17,500 nt of DNA from Actinidia chinensis (GCA_009663005.1 CM018901.1:10683997-10701496), one strand, 5' to 3'; shown: positions 1 to 9,535, numbered from the stretch's first letter. Numbers and translations: made by a program. The notes: a model not told the origin generated them from the letters alone.

Positions 1-41
1 TTTGACGAACTCGAGTCAAGTTCTTCCTCAGTGGAGGAGAA
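1..41 (+). pseudogene. 3' end of a Ty3/gypsy polyprotein (element A), cut by the window edge
   Basis: Reading from base 1, the frame is open and serine/acidic rich (FDELESSSSSVEENDAD) up to and across the LTR start. Ty3/gypsy polyproteins of plants commonly end in such a Ser/Glu-rich tail that overlaps the first LTR bases. The same tail, degraded, is found on the minus strand just before the left LTR of element B (around 1041-1085), which supports homology. The purine-rich run just before the LTR (about 31-41) is where a polypurine tract is expected. Everything upstream is outside the window, so whether the element is intact cannot be judged. Confidence 0.6.
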
Positions 42-130
42 TGATGCGGATAAAATTGTTTTATTTATTTATTAATTCTTGTTATTTTTTAACTTTTGTA
101 ATCACTTGTTTTTATTTTAGAGTTACTTAT

Positions 131-264
131 AATTTTATTTAATTAGGAGTTTTTGTATATTCGGAGTCTTATTTTAATTTTAGAAGTATCAAATTAGAAT
201 TTTATTTAATTTAGGAGTTTTAGTATTTTTAGGTAGTATTATTTTAACATTTAGTAGCATCAAA
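131..264 (+). repeat. Two 67-bp tandem repeats in the LTR U3
   Basis: Two copies of a unit beginning AATTTTATTTAATT(T)AGGAG start at 131 and 198. The related LTR at 10602 carries the same duplication (units starting at 10691 and 10760). The duplication therefore predates the separation of the two copies. Tandem U3 repeats are often enhancer-like in retrotransposons; that role is inferred here. Confidence 0.7.
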
Positions 265-369
265 TAGGATTTGTTTTTTTATTCTATTTAAGGGGGTTTG
301 TTTTGTTATAATGGAAAACAGATTATGATGATTAATAAGCGAAAAACGATTTTGTTCTTTCTTCCAACG

Positions 370-447
370 TTTGATTCTGGCGAAGCCAAACTCTCCTCCC
401 CTTCTTTCTTTGATTCTGGCGAAAGCCAAAACTTCCCCCTCCTTTCT
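370..447 (+). repeat. 39-bp tandem repeat in the LTR (TTTGATTCTGGCG units)
   Basis: TTTGATTCTGGCG followed by an AAGCC-containing stretch and a C/T-rich run occurs at 370 and again at 409. The duplicated unit is also visible in the LTR at 10602 and, in reverse complement, in both LTRs of element B. It is thus an old feature of the shared R/U5-like half of this LTR family. Confidence 0.55.
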
Positions 448-562
448 ACATTCTGGTTACTTTATCTATTTTTTATATCGATTAATCGTGGACAACAAAT
501 TTTATTGTTTCCTACGCAGCATTGTTGGAGATGCACGACAAAAAACAAGAATAGGATTACTG

Positions 563-1040
563 TGCCGAATTGGCAATCAATAACAAAAAAACCAAACTAA
601 GTAACAATGACAAAAGGTAGAAGGGTAGGGGGAGTTTGGCTTCCGCCGAAATCAAAAAAGAATGGGAGATGGAATTTCGGCTTCCGCAGAATCAAAGTTG
701 GAGAGAAAAACAGTTGTCTTTCTTTTATTCGAAATCATAAACTGTCTTTCTTTCTTAACAAACCCATTACATAGACACCCTAACCCTAAAACAAGTACTA
801 AAAAATAAATGAGCCCAAATACAATAAGCCCAAAACCAATAAACCTAAACCTAAATAATTGAGTTTCAAACAAATAATTCAAATAAAATAAGGCTCACTG
901 AAGACTAATAGCCCAATGGGCTATGCATCAGGTCCAGTGAACTTCCACTGTCTAGCCATAATGAAACTGGGTAGCGCCTTCTGGATCACTGCGTCTATAA
1001 ACACGGGTAATAGGATTTCGGAATCCCGGTGGTCCCATCA
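563..1040 (-). mobile_element. 3' LTR of element B (left copy)
   Basis: This copy is homologous to 6753-7202 along its whole length. Shared blocks include CTAGCCATAATGAAACT, TATAAACACGGGTAATAGG, AATAAAATAAGGCTCACT and GGCAATCAATAAC. On the minus strand it starts TGATGGGACC directly after a degenerate Ser-rich polyprotein tail around 1041-1085. Its 3' half is also homologous to the plus-strand LTR at 42-497, while its U3 is different. This suggests related but distinct subfamilies. The telomere-like CCCTAACCCTAAAAC near 778 is part of the LTR, not a telomeric array. Confidence 0.82.
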
Positions 1041-1640
1041 ACTCTCCAGGGTGAAGAAGCTCGACTCCGTCAAAAAAAGGAGTGTGTTCGCTGGACGACT
1101 CTGGTAATAATCGAGAGGTCTCTGTAGGGGGGGCACTTCTGGCAAAAAAAAAATCCCCATCGCTAGTAATCCATGTTGATCGTCAGAAGCAGGACGAGAC
1201 CTGGGTATCATCCAACGCACCACCCCTCTCGGTGCCCAGTCCCCCCTCGCTGTTTTCACCTCGCGTTTTCTTCCATTAGGCTAAAATAGCATCAATATTT
1301 CTTTAGGTGCACGGGGAAATAGGTAATGGTGCTGGTTTAATTCGGGTAGTAGGGTATCAATTGAAGGCTCCTGGGTAGGCCTCATAAAATGGGTCGTAGG
1401 ATAAGCAAATGACCTGTAAAAACAATCAATCCTCAATATTCAAAAGTAGAGCTAATACCAGAATCTGGGGGAAGGTCATAACATAATTCCTTAGGCCCAC
1501 TTCACTTCAAAATCTTTAAAAACGGTCCAGCACTAACGAGCACAACAATTTCCTTGTGTACCAGAGATACCGCTCGGGACAAGACGAACCAAACATGTCT
1601 CCTACTTGGAACTTCCCGCCGACGTCGACGTTAATCAGCT
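1041..1640 (-). pseudogene. C-terminal (post-integrase) part of element B polyprotein, broken
   Basis: Minus-strand frames between about 1640 and 1420 show the pieces expected after the integrase of plant Ty3/gypsy elements. There is a VHKEI-like stretch, then a PDSGISSTFNIEDL-like motif that normally reads as 'GISPTFNVSDL'. The tail at 1041-1085 is Ser/Phe rich (SSFFTLES) and runs into the LTR. Frames change several times and stops are present. I could not place a chromodomain with confidence. Confidence 0.65.
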
Positions 1641-1829
1641 TGAAATTTATATTGAAAATTACTATCAATTAATTACTTTTCTTTTTCTGATCTCATCATG
1701 CCAATTCTCGGATGTGTCTAGCAAAAGACTCTGCTGACTCTGACACCCTATGTGTGGCGACATAGGCAACAGATCTATTGGTTTTCCTATGGTTTAAAAA
1801 CCCGTGAACAACTTCGAAATGTCATATAC

Positions 1830-2620
1830 CATATACCTATTGACAAAGCTATTATAAGCAACTGAGAGGTAGGAAGAATAGAATTCCAATTCCTATTGCT
1901 AATCACAACCAACCAGCACCAAAGAGATTCCCAAGATTTCTATTGACGACCTCATTTGGGCCGTCAATTTGCGGGTGTAAGGCTGGTATGAGGAATTTTG
2001 AGTTTGGTGTGGCCTACCATGTGCCAAAGTGTTTCCAAAAGTAACTCATAAAGAACATCCCTATCAGACACAGGACTTAGGAAGGCTATCACTTAACAAT
2101 TTCACTAGTAAAGCTTTGGGCAACTTGAGAGTCCTCCAATCTTAGCACATGGGAGATGACCATTTTAGAAAAACGGTCTACAACAACAAAAATAAGAGTC
2201 GTATTTCCCGAAATGTACAGGAAGACCCAACACAAAGTCCCATGCTAACATCTTGCCCAAGACAATCTGGCACCGGAAGTGGTGTATAAATACCATAAAT
2301 TTGCTTACGATGTTTGGCCACCTTGACATGTGCGACATTGATACACATTTCTGCCACATCTCGTTTGAGAGTTGGCCAATATTGATGCACTACCTCCTCG
2401 ATATCACGCCAAAAGTCCAACAAAGGCCACCCATGATCTCCCATACTAAGAATCCTCACAAAAGTGCGAGGGATACTACTTGGTAGCGCGAATAAGAATC
2501 CTTCGGACTGATATAATCTCCCAATAGATGGAGGATTGGAGCTCCAGGCAAATAAATAAAATCCGCGAAATCTTGCATTGATTATAATCCTCTTAAGTCG
2601 TTCAAAATTCAAATCCAACC
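1830..2620 (-). pseudogene. Integrase region of element B, broken
   Basis: On the minus strand, the upstream part (about 2620-2320) reads through EGFLFALPSSIPR and then KRDVAEMC, which corresponds to the zinc-binding N-terminal integrase domain. This is followed by VKVAKHRKQ and YTPLPVPDC, the linker typical of Ty3/gypsy integrases. The catalytic core is visible as SDRDV-like (near 2060) and, in shifted frames, a stretch resembling 'TLWHMVGTKLK..' and 'NRSLGNLLRCL'. Frames 2178-2654 stay open for 158 codons, but the downstream core is fragmented by stops and frameshifts. No function is expected. Confidence 0.78.
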
Positions 2621-2649
2621 ACTTTGCACTAAGAGCCCGAAAGGAGAAA

Positions 2650-3010
2650 TGCACGACGATTAAGGCATCAATCAGCGCTTTATTCCCTCAACCCCAGAAC
2701 GAGGTTTTAAAACAAATGTAATCTTGAAGGAACTCAAGCCAGCGACTCATGGCAGAAGTTAACTTCCTTTTTGGAGTTAGATAACGTAAGGCGTCAGATC
2801 TGAATATAGGACAAATTCATGCGGAAGTAAATAATGTCTCCAAAAGCAACAATCTTGAACAATACCTACCGCATATATTTTTATCATAAGTGGATTATCG
2901 TTGTTTCGCCGTCATTTATTCTCACTAAAGTAAGCAAAACGGGATGTCGCTCTTGACTCAATAACCCACCTATACCAATACCAGAAGCATCATAACCTAC
3001 TTCAAAAACT
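2650..3010 (-). pseudogene. RNase H region of element B, broken
   Basis: On the minus strand, 3006-2945 reads FEVGYDASGIGIGGLLSQE, matching the RNase H start found in Ty3/gypsy RT-RH proteins ('F.VE.DASG.GIG.VL.Q'). At about 2755-2660 a second piece, WLEFLQDYIFVLKPRSGVE, corresponds to the end of the RNase H/connection region. Between them the frame is lost. In the family this domain removes the RNA strand during reverse transcription. Confidence 0.8.
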
Positions 3011-3379
3011 CGCAAACAATTTGGAAGGCGCTAAGCGGTGCTTCCAGTATCTTCTTTTTAACCATCCCCAAATGCTTTGGTCATGTATTTGTCCATTGAA
3101 ATTCACCGTTCTTAGGCAATCATAATGGGAGACATGATGGTGCTAAACCCTCGAATGAATCGACGATAAAAAATTAGTCTAGCCCATGAAAACTACGAAC
3201 GTCATTAATAGATTTGGGCTCATGCCAATCGACGATTGCCCTGAATTTTGGAAGGGTCAGCAGAAACGCCCTTGGATGAAACCACGAATCCTAAGCAGCA
3301 ACACTATCAGATGAAAATGAACATTTTTTTAGATGCGTAAGTTTTTCTCTTTGAAGTGTACGCCACCTGACAAAGATGG

Positions 3380-3930
3380 TCCAAATGTTGCTCATTGATT
3401 TTACTATAAATGGGATTTCATCAGAAGTAGACTACCAAGAATTTACCAGAAAGGTCTGAGTACTTGATCATCACTCGCATAAAGTAACTCCAGAGCATTA
3501 AAAGGCCGAATGGCATGCTAATCATCTCGTACAAACCCATCCTTTGTTTTTGAAGGCAGTTTTCCCATTCCTCCCAGGACGGATTCGAAGTTGATGGTAA
3601 TCGCACTTTTCAGATCAATTTTTGGAAAAAACAGTGCTCCAACCCATCAGGGTCAAACATATCATCAATTCTAAGGATAGGAAAATGGTACTTGATAGTG
3701 ATTTTATTAATGGCGCGACTATCCACGCACATTCCGTCCATGAACCGTCTTTTTTAGGGGTGAGAAGTGCGGGCACGGCACACGACTCGTACTCTCCCTA
3801 ACGTACCCTTGTTTAAGAGATCACCCATCGGAGCGCTGCACTCAGCATGTTCACTAGGGTTCATCCTATAATGAGGTAAATTGGGGAGAGTAGCTCCGGA
3901 ACAAGATCAGTAGCGGGTTGAATGTCACGC
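3380..3930 (-). pseudogene. Reverse transcriptase region of element B, catalytic box frameshifted
   Basis: Minus-strand pieces in order are [13 protein letters not shown] (about 3790-3750), [18 protein letters not shown] (about 3735-3675), [15 protein letters not shown] and KFLVVYF (about 3450-3424). These are hallmark Ty3/gypsy RT motifs. The YFDD catalytic box is disrupted: after the codons for Y and F at 3429-3424 an extra base puts TGA TGA in frame where two Asp codons are expected. At least one further in-frame stop lies just after the FDPDG stretch. The copy cannot encode an active RT. Confidence 0.85.
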
Positions 3931-4179
3931 ATCTGAGGTAAATTGTCAGGGAGATCGACGGAAAACCTCATGGAATTCTTGCAGATAGAAGTTACTTCCT
4001 CAGATGCGTATCTTGACGCTCTAGGAAGTCTCATGCGCCACGACTGGCAAATAACATGGATTGATCATGATCGCTCCTTTCGAACTCCTTTCGGACTGAT
4101 AATGTTCAGTATTTACCATTTGTTGGATTTTCTTTCTTTGTTTTGGAATGCAGGCTTTGGTTGAAGCGAGTTTACTTGC

Positions 4180-4480
4180 TTCGCTTGTTCTCATTCTAAA
4201 AGGAAGAACAATAATTTGAGCGTCCGTAAATAGTGACATCCATGTCAAGGCCAAGTCGACCCAAATTATTTGTCGCAAACCTCCATAGGCACCACATCGC
4301 ACCAATTTTGGTCACATAGAAAGGAATCTAATTGGGAGAAAGACATCTTTTGCTTTATTGGAAATTGACGATGGTTCAACCCAAGAGACATGGTACGGAT
4401 AGGATGGGGACTGGCTTTAACCCAAGGCGGGAGACAGTGGATGAGAAACAGCATTGATACAACTCCCGCTATCTATATGA
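4180..4480 (-). pseudogene. Aspartic protease region of element B, broken
   Basis: The minus strand at about 4475-4440 reads IDSGSCINAVSH, the retropepsin active-site motif (D-S-G) in the form usual for a group of plant Ty3/gypsy elements. Downstream are WCDVVPMEVCDK (about 4300-4270) and, after a frame change, DMDVTIYGRSN (about 4240-4205), both recognisable landmarks of the C-terminal half of this protease. Stops and frame changes separate the pieces. Confidence 0.72.
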
Positions 4481-4619
4481 CCTGCAATCCTTTTGCTCCG
4501 CATTTGATGTTACGTGTGAAAGATCGCATTAAAACGCCTTCCATCATTGGTCCTCTTTAGCCTTGTGTCAAAGCACACCTAACAACACCTAGGTGACATC
4601 TCCTCCCTTACATTCTCGT

Positions 4620-4800
4620 CAGACTTGGGAGATTTTTTCCAAGTCTGGCTCAATAAGTTGCTCTTCAATATCATCCCGCTCATAGTTCCTGACCATGTGA
4701 GTTTGACAAAGAGGTTCGGTTTGCCACAGTGGGCGTCTTGTTAACCAAAACTTGGCATGTATAGCATTGAGCGTTGATTTCACATCCCTGTAGATTGAAC
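4620..4800 (-). pseudogene. Zinc-knuckle relic of element B Gag
   Basis: On the minus strand near 4770-4710 one frame reads QCYTCQ, then ends in NRTSL about 15 residues later. This matches the CxxC start and 'CPNR' end of a Gag CCHC knuckle, but the His and last Cys have been lost. About 60 bases downstream another frame reads DIEEQLIEPDLE, an acidic spacer typical of the stretch between knuckle and protease. It is non-functional. Confidence 0.5.
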
Positions 4801-5149
4801 TAAAATGCCCTTTTCTACCGTCTCTAAGAGGAGGTGCGGTCGTGGGTACTGACCTAGACGTTGTAAGGTAACATGAGTTTGGGTGTGTTTCGACTCTCAA
4901 AACGAGCCAAAACTAGGTTTGCTGACTATCTCATATTTTTGAACAAAGGTGTTTCCCTGGTCATAGTGTCAACTTTCACCGTAGAACAAGTTCTTTCCTA
5001 AGGTCGTCATTTAGACCATGTCGAAAACGACTCGGGGTCAGTCTCTCGTCCTCCCCTAAGTTACAATGCATAAGATATCCTCAATAATTGCGCAACATAT
5101 TCGGTGCTGGTTTTGTGAACTTGACAAAGATTTTCTAACTTGTCGTAGC

Positions 5150-5592
5150 ATATCACCTTCATAGACTGAGGGAGTATTTTTTCTTTCAATTTTTTTCCTT
5201 TTCATCTCAACCCATCAAGTTCGGGAGGTTGTCGTCATTGCTTAGTAAGTACGCTGCCAAAAAGTTTAGCTCTGCCGATTAGTTTTATTTAGCAAACTTG
5301 GACTCAAAGAAGTGACCCTCTCACTCAACGCATCCAATCGTGAAAGCTTTGGGATCAAGGCGACCATCAAGGTGGGAGCCTCAACGTTGAATGATAGGAT
5401 CTCTAGGTTCATTTGCCGGTGTAGTTTGGAGGTCGCCTAGTACTGGTTGATTGGGTTGGCCTGGACCGCTCCATTACCACTCATCTTGGTGGCGATCTCT
5501 TAATTTGTTGCACAAGCCGTTGAGCTGTTTCGGCCTAGTTCGGAAGTCTTCTTATCTTTTGGTCCTAGGGTCTCTATGGTGTGGGGTTCCAT
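5150..5592 (-). pseudogene. Gag core relic of element B
   Basis: The minus strand at about 5375-5350 reads DGRLDPKAFT, and a little further FFESKF. This corresponds to the conserved plant Ty3/gypsy Gag core ('FDG..DP..F..W...VE..FE'). A possible Gag start is the ATG at 5592 (MEPHTIETLGPKDKK). From there the frame stops after about 30 codons. Gag would form the virus-like particle in an intact element. The assignment of the start is weak and that of the core is moderate. Confidence 0.55.
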
Positions 5593-6732
5593 GATAGGGA
5601 AAGACTCGGTGTAATGAACGACCACACGCAAACGCATAAAACGAGCCACTACTAGACACAACTAAAGGAAACTGTAATATAGGATCAATTTTTTTTTTAA
5701 TTTTAAAATCAGCGGACTCACTCACGCATGACTGACTCCGTAAAACAAAAGAGAACTAGCATGCATCCATTTCACTAAATTGTGGTGGCGGGTTAGACTA
5801 GTGTGATGTAGGACGTACCGACAGTAGTTAAATGAGTTCCCAAAGGTACTGACTAAGCCCCCAATTAATATAAGACAGATACAATTAGAGGTCTCAAGGG
5901 TACAATAAATTTTTTTTCTTTTTTGGGGGGGACAGTTATGGAAATCAAGCACCTATGAACACATGTCCGTATTTGAACTTGCAAATTATACTACAAATGG
6001 AATAGAGTTCAGGACTACTGAGTTGGATCCGACTGAATTCGCAATTATTAGGAAACTAATTGGCCCAAACTTGTAATTTTTTTTTTGGAGATTCCTCGCT
6101 TACTGCTTTGTAATTTCTGAACTTTTCTCCCACTGTCTGAAATATCGGAGCTTTACCTATGATCTGATATTTCTATAACTTTGTTTTACCAAAACTTAAC
6201 CACTGATCTGATATTTTTTTTTGAAATCTTTGTCCCACTGATCTATATTTCTGAACTTTTTTTCCACTGATCTGATATTTTTCGCTGACTACTACCTAGT
6301 GCTGAGTTTGGCAAGAGTGCTGACGGTGGCAAGCTGAGCGGCGCTGATTAGGCGCGTGGCCGCGTGTGCATAGGGAGTGATGCCACTCGTCGTCTCAAAC
6401 AGTCGTCGCGTGGCGCGTGAGTGAATGTAGATCTCCAGCTGCGATTGTGAGGTGGCCCCTGCGAGGTTAATGTGTGTGTTGTCTTTGATGATTCCCTCTT
6501 CTCGTCGAGACGGCCATAGTGGTTTCTATAAAAGTCGTTTTTGACAACTTTTGTATAGGCCCTAGACTCGAACATTCGATTTGACCAAATCGGGATTCGA
6601 TTAATCCATTGTGTCCTTCCCTTCCCAGGAGTATTATTGGTGCTATTGGGGACTCCGGGGCAAGGGGTGGGTGGTCGCGGATGCATTTTGATTGAGAACA
6701 GAATTGTAGTTTTTGGGGACTGGGATCGATTC
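5593..6732 (-). other. Long leader between PBS and Gag of element B
   Basis: About 1.1 kb lies between the primer-binding site and the first recognisable Gag codons. It holds T-rich runs (5689-5699, 5909-5918), the repeats at 6110-6295, and a GC-rich stretch (6335-6425) with overlapping GCGCGTGGCCGCG-like words. An open frame of 177 codons on the minus strand (6881-6348) crosses from the LTR through the PBS into this leader. Its start is inside the LTR and it shows no Gag motif, so I do not call it a gene. Confidence 0.5.
6110..6295 (-). repeat. Degenerate tandem repeats (CCACTGATCTGATATTT units)
   Basis: Four to five imperfect units of about 40-50 bases contain the words CCACTGATCTGATAT and TTCTGAACTTTT (plus-strand reading). 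They are seen around 6129, 6157, 6200, 6235 and 6263. They lie in the leader of element B. Confidence 0.6.
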
Positions 6733-6747
6733 GGCTCTAAATCCCAA
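6733..6747 (-). promoter_or_regulatory. Primer-binding site of element B (tRNA-Met type)
   Basis: On the minus strand TTGGGATTTAGAGCC resembles the canonical plant PBS TTGGTATCAGAGCC (initiator tRNA-Met) with a few changes, and is followed by GAATCGATCC. It sits 5 bases inside the LTR end at 6753, the expected place for priming minus-strand DNA synthesis. This also fixes the orientation of the element. Confidence 0.7.
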
Positions 6748-6752
6748 TTTAA

Positions 6753-7202
6753 TGCCGGATGGCAATCAATAACAATCAACATAAGTAAAATGACAAGAAG
6801 GTAGAATGGGAGGGGGAAGTTTAGCTTCCCCGGACAAAGAAGAATGGAGGGCAAAGTTCGGCTCCTCGCCGCCATACTCAAAGGTTGGGAGAGAAAAACA
6901 TCGTGCTTTCTTTATTCAAATCATAATCTGTCTTTCTTCATAACAAACCACCATTTAAATCAGAACCTAAACAAGTACGAAAAATAAATGGGCCCAATAC
7001 AAAAGCCCAAAACCATACCTAAACTAAATAAATTAAATTTAAAAAACAAATAACTCAAATAAAATAAGGCTCACTAAAGTACTAAATTAGCCCAATGTGA
7101 ACAGTCCACTATCTAGCCATAATGAAACTAGATACGCCTTTTTGGATCTGCGGCTATAAACACGGGTAATAGGAGGTTTGGATCCGGTGTCCCCACCAAT
7201 CA
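6753..7202 (-). mobile_element. 5' LTR of element B (right copy)
   Basis: Homologous to 563-1040. The minus-strand start TGATTGGTGGGGACACCGG aligns with TGATGGGACCACCGG of the left copy. It ends in TGCCA..CCGGCA before the PBS. Differences from the left copy include substitutions and several small indels, indicating an old insertion. AATAAA-like words on the minus strand (about 6920) could be part of the R-region polyadenylation signal. Confidence 0.8.
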
Positions 7203-7312
7203 CCAATATGCATCAAACATGCAATGGAAAATCTGAAGACCAGAGCGTATCTGATGTAACCTGGAAACTCAACGAACATAAAACTACTAATTGCAGTCAA
7301 TATATATAATTA

Positions 7313-7366
7313 TTGAGTATATCTGACAGTAAATTATAATTTGAGTATATCTGACAGGAAATTAAG
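7313..7366. repeat. 28-bp tandem duplication
   Basis: TTGAGTATATCTGACAG occurs at 7313 and again at 7341 with similar flanks (28-base period, two copies). Confidence 0.7.
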
Positions 7367-7391
7367 GGATATAGAGAGATAAAAAAGGGGA

Positions 7392-7522
7392 GAAACCCTA
7401 GAGTTTACGAGGGGCCCTGAATCCTAAGAATAATAGAGGGAAAAAGAAATGGGGGGAAATCCAAGAACTTCTAGGGGTCCTTGAATCCACGAGGAGAAGA
7501 AAAGAAGGGGGAAAGGGGAAGA
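7392..7522. repeat. About 63-bp imperfect tandem duplication
   Basis: Two diverged copies start near 7401 and 7464. They share GAGGGGCCCTGAATCC / TAGGGGTCCTTGAATCC followed by a purine-rich run of G and A. Confidence 0.55.
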
Positions 7523-7851
7523 GATGCATGGATCCACAGCTCTAACAAACCCAAGGTTTCTTACATCTTGACCTCCTTTCTTTGAAAGACCTGGCATATA
7601 GACTCTTCAAAACCCTGGATCATAAAATTACCAAATAACCACACACAATATTATGATGACATACCAAGGCACCACTTAATCTTCAATATCTTGTCATATC
7701 ATAATACATCACCATCTGTCCTCCTGTTACATCAACTACGTATCCAATTATGAAAATAAGTTGGTGATTGAGGGTAGAAAGAAAATACACAAGTTCTTTT
7801 CTGGGTCAGAAATGAAACCACCACTGGCCGACAATCTTCAAATTGGCACAT

Positions 7852-7917
7852 CTTTTAGCACTTTATTATACGTATGACTCGTGCCTTTTAGCACTTAGTT
7901 ATACGTTTGACTTGTGC
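7852..7917. repeat. 33-bp tandem duplication
   Basis: Two adjacent 33-base copies (7852-7884 and 7885-7917) begin CTTTTAGCACTT and end GACTYGTGC, differing at only a few positions. Confidence 0.8.
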
Positions 7918-8792
7918 TGACGGTATAGTATGCATGCTATGTGTTCGATGACTTTAATAGGATTAGATTAGACGAACATCCTATCAGAATCTAACCATGG
8001 CACCAACGAGTTCCAGCTAACGTACAATAAACCTTTGGGAGGAGGGGGGTTTAAAACCCCACAAAAAGCAATGTAATTACACAAAAAACCAACAATGAAT
8101 CATATAATGCAAGTTGAATGGTCATATATAAAGATTCATTCGAGGTAGTTGACGCGTCATTTTATACATACACGAAAAGTCAATCCAATACATTGATGAT
8201 CGTGGTTCATTTTCTGACAAGTGTATAGAAATCAGACCAAGAAGCTAATAATATTCATGGATCATTCTTCGACAAAATTCTTGTAAAAAAATGAGTATTT
8301 GATGTAATTAATTTTACATTCACTTTGAATAAAAAATACCGAGGTCTTTGGTTCATTTTTTTTCTAATGAACACACAACGAATGCCTGCCGTGCGTTTTG
8401 ATATGTGATAGTATAGGCCTGCAGAACAAAGGATATGTGAAGCAACCAGTTTTTATGAAAACTGTGTAAGAATTTTCATTATGGATAATGCATCTGTTTT
8501 GTAAAACATATGATACCTTCAAAGTAGAAGAACATGAGGTTAGTGTGAATAATCACTTGCAAAAATTCACGAGCTAAGGGAAGCATCTGAATATGCCACA
8601 CCATAAAAATGTTAGCTCAGAAAAAAACGCATCACAAATATTTAAATAGTTAGAAAGGTAACAAAGTGCTCTTGAACAGAAAGCCCGAGAACAAAAAGAC
8701 AGAGAGAAGGGGGAAAAAAACAAAGAAAAACTATGGTTATTCTGCAGAGATCATACAAATGCTTAAAGAAAAAGGCAAGCTACCCAATCACG

Positions 8793-8795
<3 letters not shown>

Positions 8796-8833
<38 letters not shown>
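8796..8833. repeat. (AG)n microsatellite
   Basis: An uninterrupted run of 19 AG units lies in the intron between the PEX10 exons at 8965-9175 and 8517-8586. Confidence 0.95.
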
Positions 8834-8837
<4 letters not shown>

Positions 8838-9535
8838 GAAGCAAAAATGGAGCTTTAAACCATGCCAAGTAAGATACAGATGATTCCTCATAATTTAGAA
8901 GTATAAATTCTCAATTCAAATTCTTAGGGGGAAGTGAGCAACATATGTAAAAATAAATGCTTACCGAGGGCAATGTCCGAACTGCAGATAACCATAATCC
9001 AATAATTCTTTGTTTCCACCTCGACAAAGCTGATACATATACACCTGATGCAGAGGAACACAGGAGTTCAACAACTGCAGATGATTGAACTCGATTACTC
9101 TCTGAAGCATTGTTGCCATATAGGTCATCAGACAGTGAATCAGCGAGGGTAATGCCACTGGAAGCAACTCTAGAACTATATATGAGAAAATAACAAATCT
9201 AATGAAGCAGAGTTGACGGAAAGCTATAACTACGATGAAAAACAGAAGCACTTGAAAAGAATATTTCTAGAAAGATGCATATTTAAACCTAATTCTTTCT
9301 GCAATGTAAGGAACTGCAGTCTGGTAGACAATGATGGAGTACATCTTGCAGGAGTTGGAGGAAGTCCATATGGTCCAGCAACCTGTAAAATCAAACAAAA
9401 GGAAGAAACAAATTACATGGTACATTTTTCCTAATACCAGTCCCGAACATCATATCCGTGTCATGATAATATACTCGAGAGATATTGCAAGGTAAATGGT
9501 TTTTTTGGGGGTGTCTTGATGATGACAATGATAAA

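Larger units (their letters stand above)
42..497 (+). mobile_element. 3' LTR of Ty3/gypsy element A
   Basis: The start is set at TGATGCGG, directly after the polyprotein tail. The same TGATGCGG start occurs in the LTR at 10602. The body aligns with that LTR: U3 repeats, then the block around 295-340, then the GATTCTGGCG block. Its second half aligns in reverse complement with the LTRs of element B. The end is placed near 497 (a CA dinucleotide) because the alignment with the other copies fades there, so it is uncertain by about 20 bases. The implied length of about 456 bp agrees with the other copies (about 450-478 bp). No open reading frame in this stretch looks real. Confidence 0.7.
563..7202 (-). 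mobile_element. Decayed full-length Ty3/gypsy LTR retrotransposon (element B)
   Basis: Two homologous LTRs in direct orientation (563-1040 and 6753-7202) bracket about 5.7 kb. On the minus strand this holds a PBS, leader, gag, zinc knuckle, protease, RT, RNase H, integrase and C-terminal tail in canonical Ty3/gypsy order. All domains are interrupted by stops and frameshifts and the LTRs differ by many substitutions and indels, so the insertion is old and the copy non-autonomous. The outer boundary at 7202 is TG/CA. At the left, if the LTR ends at 571 instead of 563, the flanks CGAAT and CCAAT would be a 4/5-matching target duplication. With 563, the PBS spacing is better but no duplication is seen. 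Confidence 0.88.
7203..8339. other. Non-coding stretch between element B and the PEX10 relic
   Basis: No protein match was recognised in either strand. The minus strand was searched in particular for the missing PEX10 RING exons (Cys/His-rich C3HC4), without success. It may be the remainder of the PEX10 intron after the last recognised exon plus inserted DNA. It contains three short tandem duplications listed separately and a GGGG-TTTAAAA-CCCC self-complementary word near 8047. Confidence 0.5.

Noticed and set aside
298..600. A 100-codon plus-strand frame
   Set aside because: It lies across the LTR of element A and the spacer; low complexity and no domain.
775..795. Telomere-like CCCTAACCCTAAA
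   Set aside because: Only about two units, lying within the LTR of element B. The right LTR has a diverged version, so it is not an interstitial telomeric array.
2178..2654. A 158-codon minus-strand open frame as a stand-alone gene
   Set aside because: It is the surviving part of the integrase region of element B (zinc-binding and linker motifs readable), so it is annotated there and not as a separate gene.
6348..6881. A 177-codon minus-strand open frame, the longest in the window
   Set aside because: It starts inside the LTR of element B and runs through the PBS into the leader. It has no recognisable Gag motif, and the neighbouring domains of the element are all decayed.
7203..8339. Search for the PEX10 RING exons on the minus strand
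   Set aside because: No Cys/His-rich segment with the C3HC4 spacing and no continuation of the exon ending RPR was found before element B.
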